A stretch of DNA of 15,940 nucleotides from Wohlfahrtiimonas sp. GTDB lineage: Bacteria > Pseudomonadota > Gammaproteobacteria > Cardiobacteriales > Wohlfahrtiimonadaceae. A program made the translations under genes and the position numbers. The notes beneath the pieces were generated by a model, which was not told the origin of the DNA, did no database searches, and saw nothing but the letters and a program-made list of their open reading frames with translations. Positions 13,897 to 15,940 of the stretch are shown here, in pieces (position 1 is the stretch's first letter; each line of letters opens with the position of its first letter). The DNA lies in NCBI GenBank assembly GCA_030149965.1, contig JASLHB010000090.1, positions 1 through 15,940 of the forward strand. Reading direction: 5' to 3'.

Positions 13897-15594
13897 TTAT
13901 GCTTTTGCTTTCTTTTCAGCAGCGTTAATACGACGATTGATCAACCACTGTTGTAGGATTGTTAACAAGTTGTTCACGATCCAGTATAAAACTATACCTG
14001 AAGCAAACCACAAGAACATGAAACCGAACACTAAAGGCATGAACTTCATGATTTTTGCTTGCATTGGATCTGGTGGTGGTGGGTTAAACATTTGTTGAAC
14101 AAACATCGTGCCACACATGATAATCGGTAAAATGAAGTAAGGATCCATAATCGCTAAGTCGTGAATCCATAAGATCCATGGTGCTTGACGCAACTGAACA
14201 CTTTCTTGCAACATCCAGAACAATGCAATGAAGATTGGAATCTGAATCAACATTGGCCAACAACCGCCCATCGGATTCACTTTCTCTTTACGGTAAAGTG
14301 CAATTGTTTCTTGACCAATCTTTTGTTTATCACTGCCATACAACTCTTTCAAACGTTGCATTTCTGGTGCTAAATGGCGCATTTTCGCCATTGAACGGTA
14401 ACCTTTTTCAGAGAAAGGATACAATACTAATTTCACTGTCAATGTTAATAATACAATCGACCAACCATAGTTACCAACGAAGCCATGGAAGAACTCTAAA
14501 ACGATCAACATTAAAGCAGAAATTGGGCTGAACCAACCGTAATCCAAAGTTAATTCTAATTTTGCATTACCATCTTTACCATCAGCCGCTTTATATTCAC
14601 CTGCTGCAACTAAGTTTTTCTTAATTTTTGGACCAGAATATAAGCTGTTTTTAAATTCATGTGTTGCACCAGCTGGAACAGTCACTGTTGCTGAATCCAT
14701 CAAACGAACCATCGCGATATCGCCAGGTAACTTAGCAACTTCAACTGTATGCGCTGTACCATCCAATGCCAACCATGCTGAAGTGAAGTATTGTTGGATC
14801 ATTGCCGCCCAACCATAAGTACCAGCTTGCTTGATTGCAGGTGCATTTTCAGTCAATTTATCGAAAGGTACTTTTTTATAAGTTTCTTCGCCCATTGAAA
14901 ATACTGGACCAGTGTAACTTGATGCACCAACCATATGACCACTTGCTTTAGGATCTTTCTGAACCAACTGCAAGTAATTCAAACCAACCCAAGGCATTGA
15001 TGCATTGTTAGTAAGTTGCTGCGTGAAGCCAATATCATAGCTGCCACGTTTGAATTCATAAATTTTTGTTAAAACTGAACCTGTATCAGGATCAACATAA
15101 GTCATTGGTACAATGATGCTGTCTTGGCCATCTGCTAATGTGTAATGCTCTTTTTCAGCATTAAATGTTGTCACATTATGAGAGAAGTTTGCTTGGCCTG
15201 TTGCACCAATCAAACCTGTTTGGCTCACAAATAAACGTGAAGGATCAGAAGATAACAATGCAAAAGGCACATCCTTATTCTCTAAGCTTTCAGAGTATTT
15301 CAACAATTTAACATCAGAGATGTCGCCACCCGCCAATGTAATATTGATGGACAATACATCTGTTTCCACTGTAATTGTTTTAGCTTGAGTCGCCATTACA
15401 TTAGGAATTGTAGAAGTATTTGGTGCATTCACAGCAGGAACGGAACCATCAACAGAGGATGAAATGGATTGAGAAATCTGTGCAGTTTCTGCAGTCTGGG
15501 GTGCTACGGGTAAATTTGCTGTTTGCCATTTATTAAAAACCATAAAGGCAAGCAACCCGAAAATCGCCCAGAGTATTAATCGATTATTTTGCAT
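13897..15594 (-). CDS. yidC: Membrane protein insertase YidC
   Basis: YidC inserts and folds inner-membrane proteins, alone or with SecYEG. The 565-residue protein has the gammaproteobacterial layout: an N-terminal anchor (about 5-23), a large periplasmic P1 domain (about 75-335), then the conserved insertase core with membrane segments at about 358-380, 380-396, 440-463, 482-502 and 520-545. Core landmarks include YRSMAKMRHLAPEMQ (399-413), EKVNPMGGCWPMLIQIPIF (437-455) and the basic tail INRRINAAEKKAKA. The groove arginine (R366 in E. coli) is a lysine here, K388, as in many other YidC proteins. I chose the ATG at 15594, which gives the usual MQNNRLILW start; the longer frame opens with TTG at 15624 and adds an atypical acidic leader. 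It lies 38 bp downstream of yidD, in an operon with rnpA. Confidence 0.97.
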   Translation of the reverse strand: MQNNRLILWAIFGLLAFMVFNKWQTANLPVAPQTAETAQISQSISSSVDGSVPAVNAPNTSTIPNVMATQAKTITVETDVLSINITLAGGDISDVKLLKYSESLENKDVPFALLSSDPSRLFVSQTGLIGATGQANFSHNVTTFNAEKEHYTLADGQDSIIVPMTYVDPDTGSVLTKIYEFKRGSYDIGFTQQLTNNASMPWVGLNYLQLVQKDPKASGHMVGASSYTGPVFSMGEETYKKVPFDKLTENAPAIKQAGTYGWAAMIQQYFTSAWLALDGTAHTVEVAKLPGDIAMVRLMDSATVTVPAGATHEFKNSLYSGPKIKKNLVAAGEYKAADGKDGNAKLELTLDYGWFSPISALMLIVLEFFHGFVGNYGWSIVLLTLTVKLVLYPFSEKGYRSMAKMRHLAPEMQRLKELYGSDKQKIGQETIALYRKEKVNPMGGCWPMLIQIPIFIALFWMLQESVQLRQAPWILWIHDLAIMDPYFILPIIMCGTMFVQQMFNPPPPDPMQAKIMKFMPLVFGFMFLWFASGIVLYWIVNNLLTILQQWLINRRINAAEKKAKA

Positions 15595-15632
15595 AGTAAT
15601 ATCTTTAAACTCAAAAATGAACAAAAAAGCTT

Positions 15633-15842
15633 CTACGGAACAGGATCTTCACCACCATCACAAAACGGATGACAACGAATTAAACGCCTGAATGTAAGCC
15701 AACAACCTTTGATCGCGCCATGCTTACGAATGGCTTCAATAGAATAATTTGAGCACGATGGTGTAAAGCGGCACTGCTGCCCAACCCACGGACTCAAAAA
15801 TAGTTGATACATTTTAATTAAACCAATTAAAATTGTTTTCAC
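15633..15842 (-). CDS. yidD: Membrane protein insertion efficiency factor YidD
   Basis: YidD is a small membrane-associated protein that aids YidC-dependent insertion. The 69 residues contain the family signatures QQCRFTPSCSNYS (22-34) and RCHPFCDGGEDPVP (56-69), with the conserved cysteines, after an amphipathic N-terminal helix (LIGLIKMYQLFLSPW). The start is GTG at 15842, not ATG. It overlaps the rnpA stop in GTGA and has AGGG about 8 bases upstream within rnpA. The overlap predicts translational coupling of yidD to rnpA, which is common at this locus. The protein is slightly shorter than the roughly 85-residue E. coli form because it lacks a C-terminal extension. Confidence 0.96.
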   Translation of the reverse strand: MKTILIGLIKMYQLFLSPWVGQQCRFTPSCSNYSIEAIRKHGAIKGCWLTFRRLIRCHPFCDGGEDPVP

Positions 15843-15940
15843 AACTTCCCTACTTTATCCCAATGTTGTTTCAATGATTGATGTAACAGCTCACGATTAT
15901 CTAAGGAAACGTTGCCTTTGACAAGCACTACTATGTCAAA
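15839..15940 (-). CDS. rnpA: Ribonuclease P protein component, 3' end (partial)
   Basis: RnpA is the protein subunit of RNase P, which matures the 5' ends of tRNAs. Only the last 33 residues and the TGA stop are in the window, reading DIVVLVKGNVSLDNRELLHQ and then SLKQHWDKVGKL. The DIVVLVK strand and the L-D-N-x-E/A-L helix match the C-terminal part of the family (compare DFVVVAKKGVADLDNRAL in E. coli). The stop overlaps the yidD start by 4 nt. The position directly upstream of yidD and yidC confirms the call. rpmH and dnaA would be expected beyond the right edge. Confidence 0.93.
   Translation of the reverse strand, partial: FDIVVLVKGNVSLDNRELLHQSLKQHWDKVGKL

Noticed and set aside
14410..14440. 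YidC lacks the groove arginine equivalent to E. coli R366.
   Set aside because: The position is Lys (K388), which keeps the positive charge and occurs in many other YidC proteins, so it is not a lost function.
15595..15624. Extended YidC start at a TTG, 10 residues upstream.
   Set aside because: The ATG at 15594 gives the standard MQNN-type YidC N terminus with a short n-region before the membrane anchor; the TTG has no good ribosome binding site.

Overview
This window looks like chromosomal DNA of a low-GC gammaproteobacterium. The order rnpA-yidD-yidC-mnmE, the hfq-hflX pair and all recognisable proteins are of proteobacterial type, and the base composition is strongly AT-rich. A member of the Cardiobacteriales or a relative (Wohlfahrtiimonas or Ignatzschineria-like) would fit, but that placement is an inference. 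I see no rRNA, tRNA, CRISPR array, insertion sequence or phage gene.

Layout from left to right. (1) The end of a minus-strand hfq-hflX operon; hflX is cut by the window edge. (2) A roughly 600-bp very AT-rich gap separating hfq from the divergent radA gene on the plus strand. (3) radA, ending in a strong bidirectional terminator. (4) Two large tandem minus-strand paralogs of the PilC/PilY1 type IV pilus tip adhesin family, about 1160 codons each; the right-hand gene (copy B) is transcriptionally upstream of the left-hand one (copy A). (5) A minus-strand malate:quinone oxidoreductase gene of the short type I associate with Helicobacter, with its own terminator and a good promoter. (6) mnmE, yidC, yidD and the 3' end of rnpA, all minus strand. 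This is the conserved cluster usually found next to rpmH and dnaA, so oriC probably lies beyond the right edge.

The genes on the right serve core functions: RNase P maturation of tRNA, membrane protein insertion, tRNA wobble modification and the malate-to-quinone step of respiration. The left side holds RNA-chaperone and ribosome-rescue functions and recombination repair. The accessory part is the pilY1 pair. The copies share their architecture (signal peptide, von Willebrand A domain with MIDAS, PilC-type beta-propeller, acidic tail ending in a conserved AYY) but differ where it may matter. Copy B alone has an RGD tripeptide, a lipobox-like Cys in the signal peptide and an A8 tract in the signal-peptide codons. 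The two genes share a nearly identical internal block that suggests gene conversion. No minor pilin or other pilus gene accompanies them. The pair resembles the stand-alone pilC1/pilC2 situation of Neisseria more than the Pseudomonas fimU-pilVWXY1 operon.

For hfq, mqo and yidC I prefer starts internal to the longest reading frame, and yidD starts with GTG inside a GTGA overlap with rnpA. Everything else reads as intact, without frameshifts.
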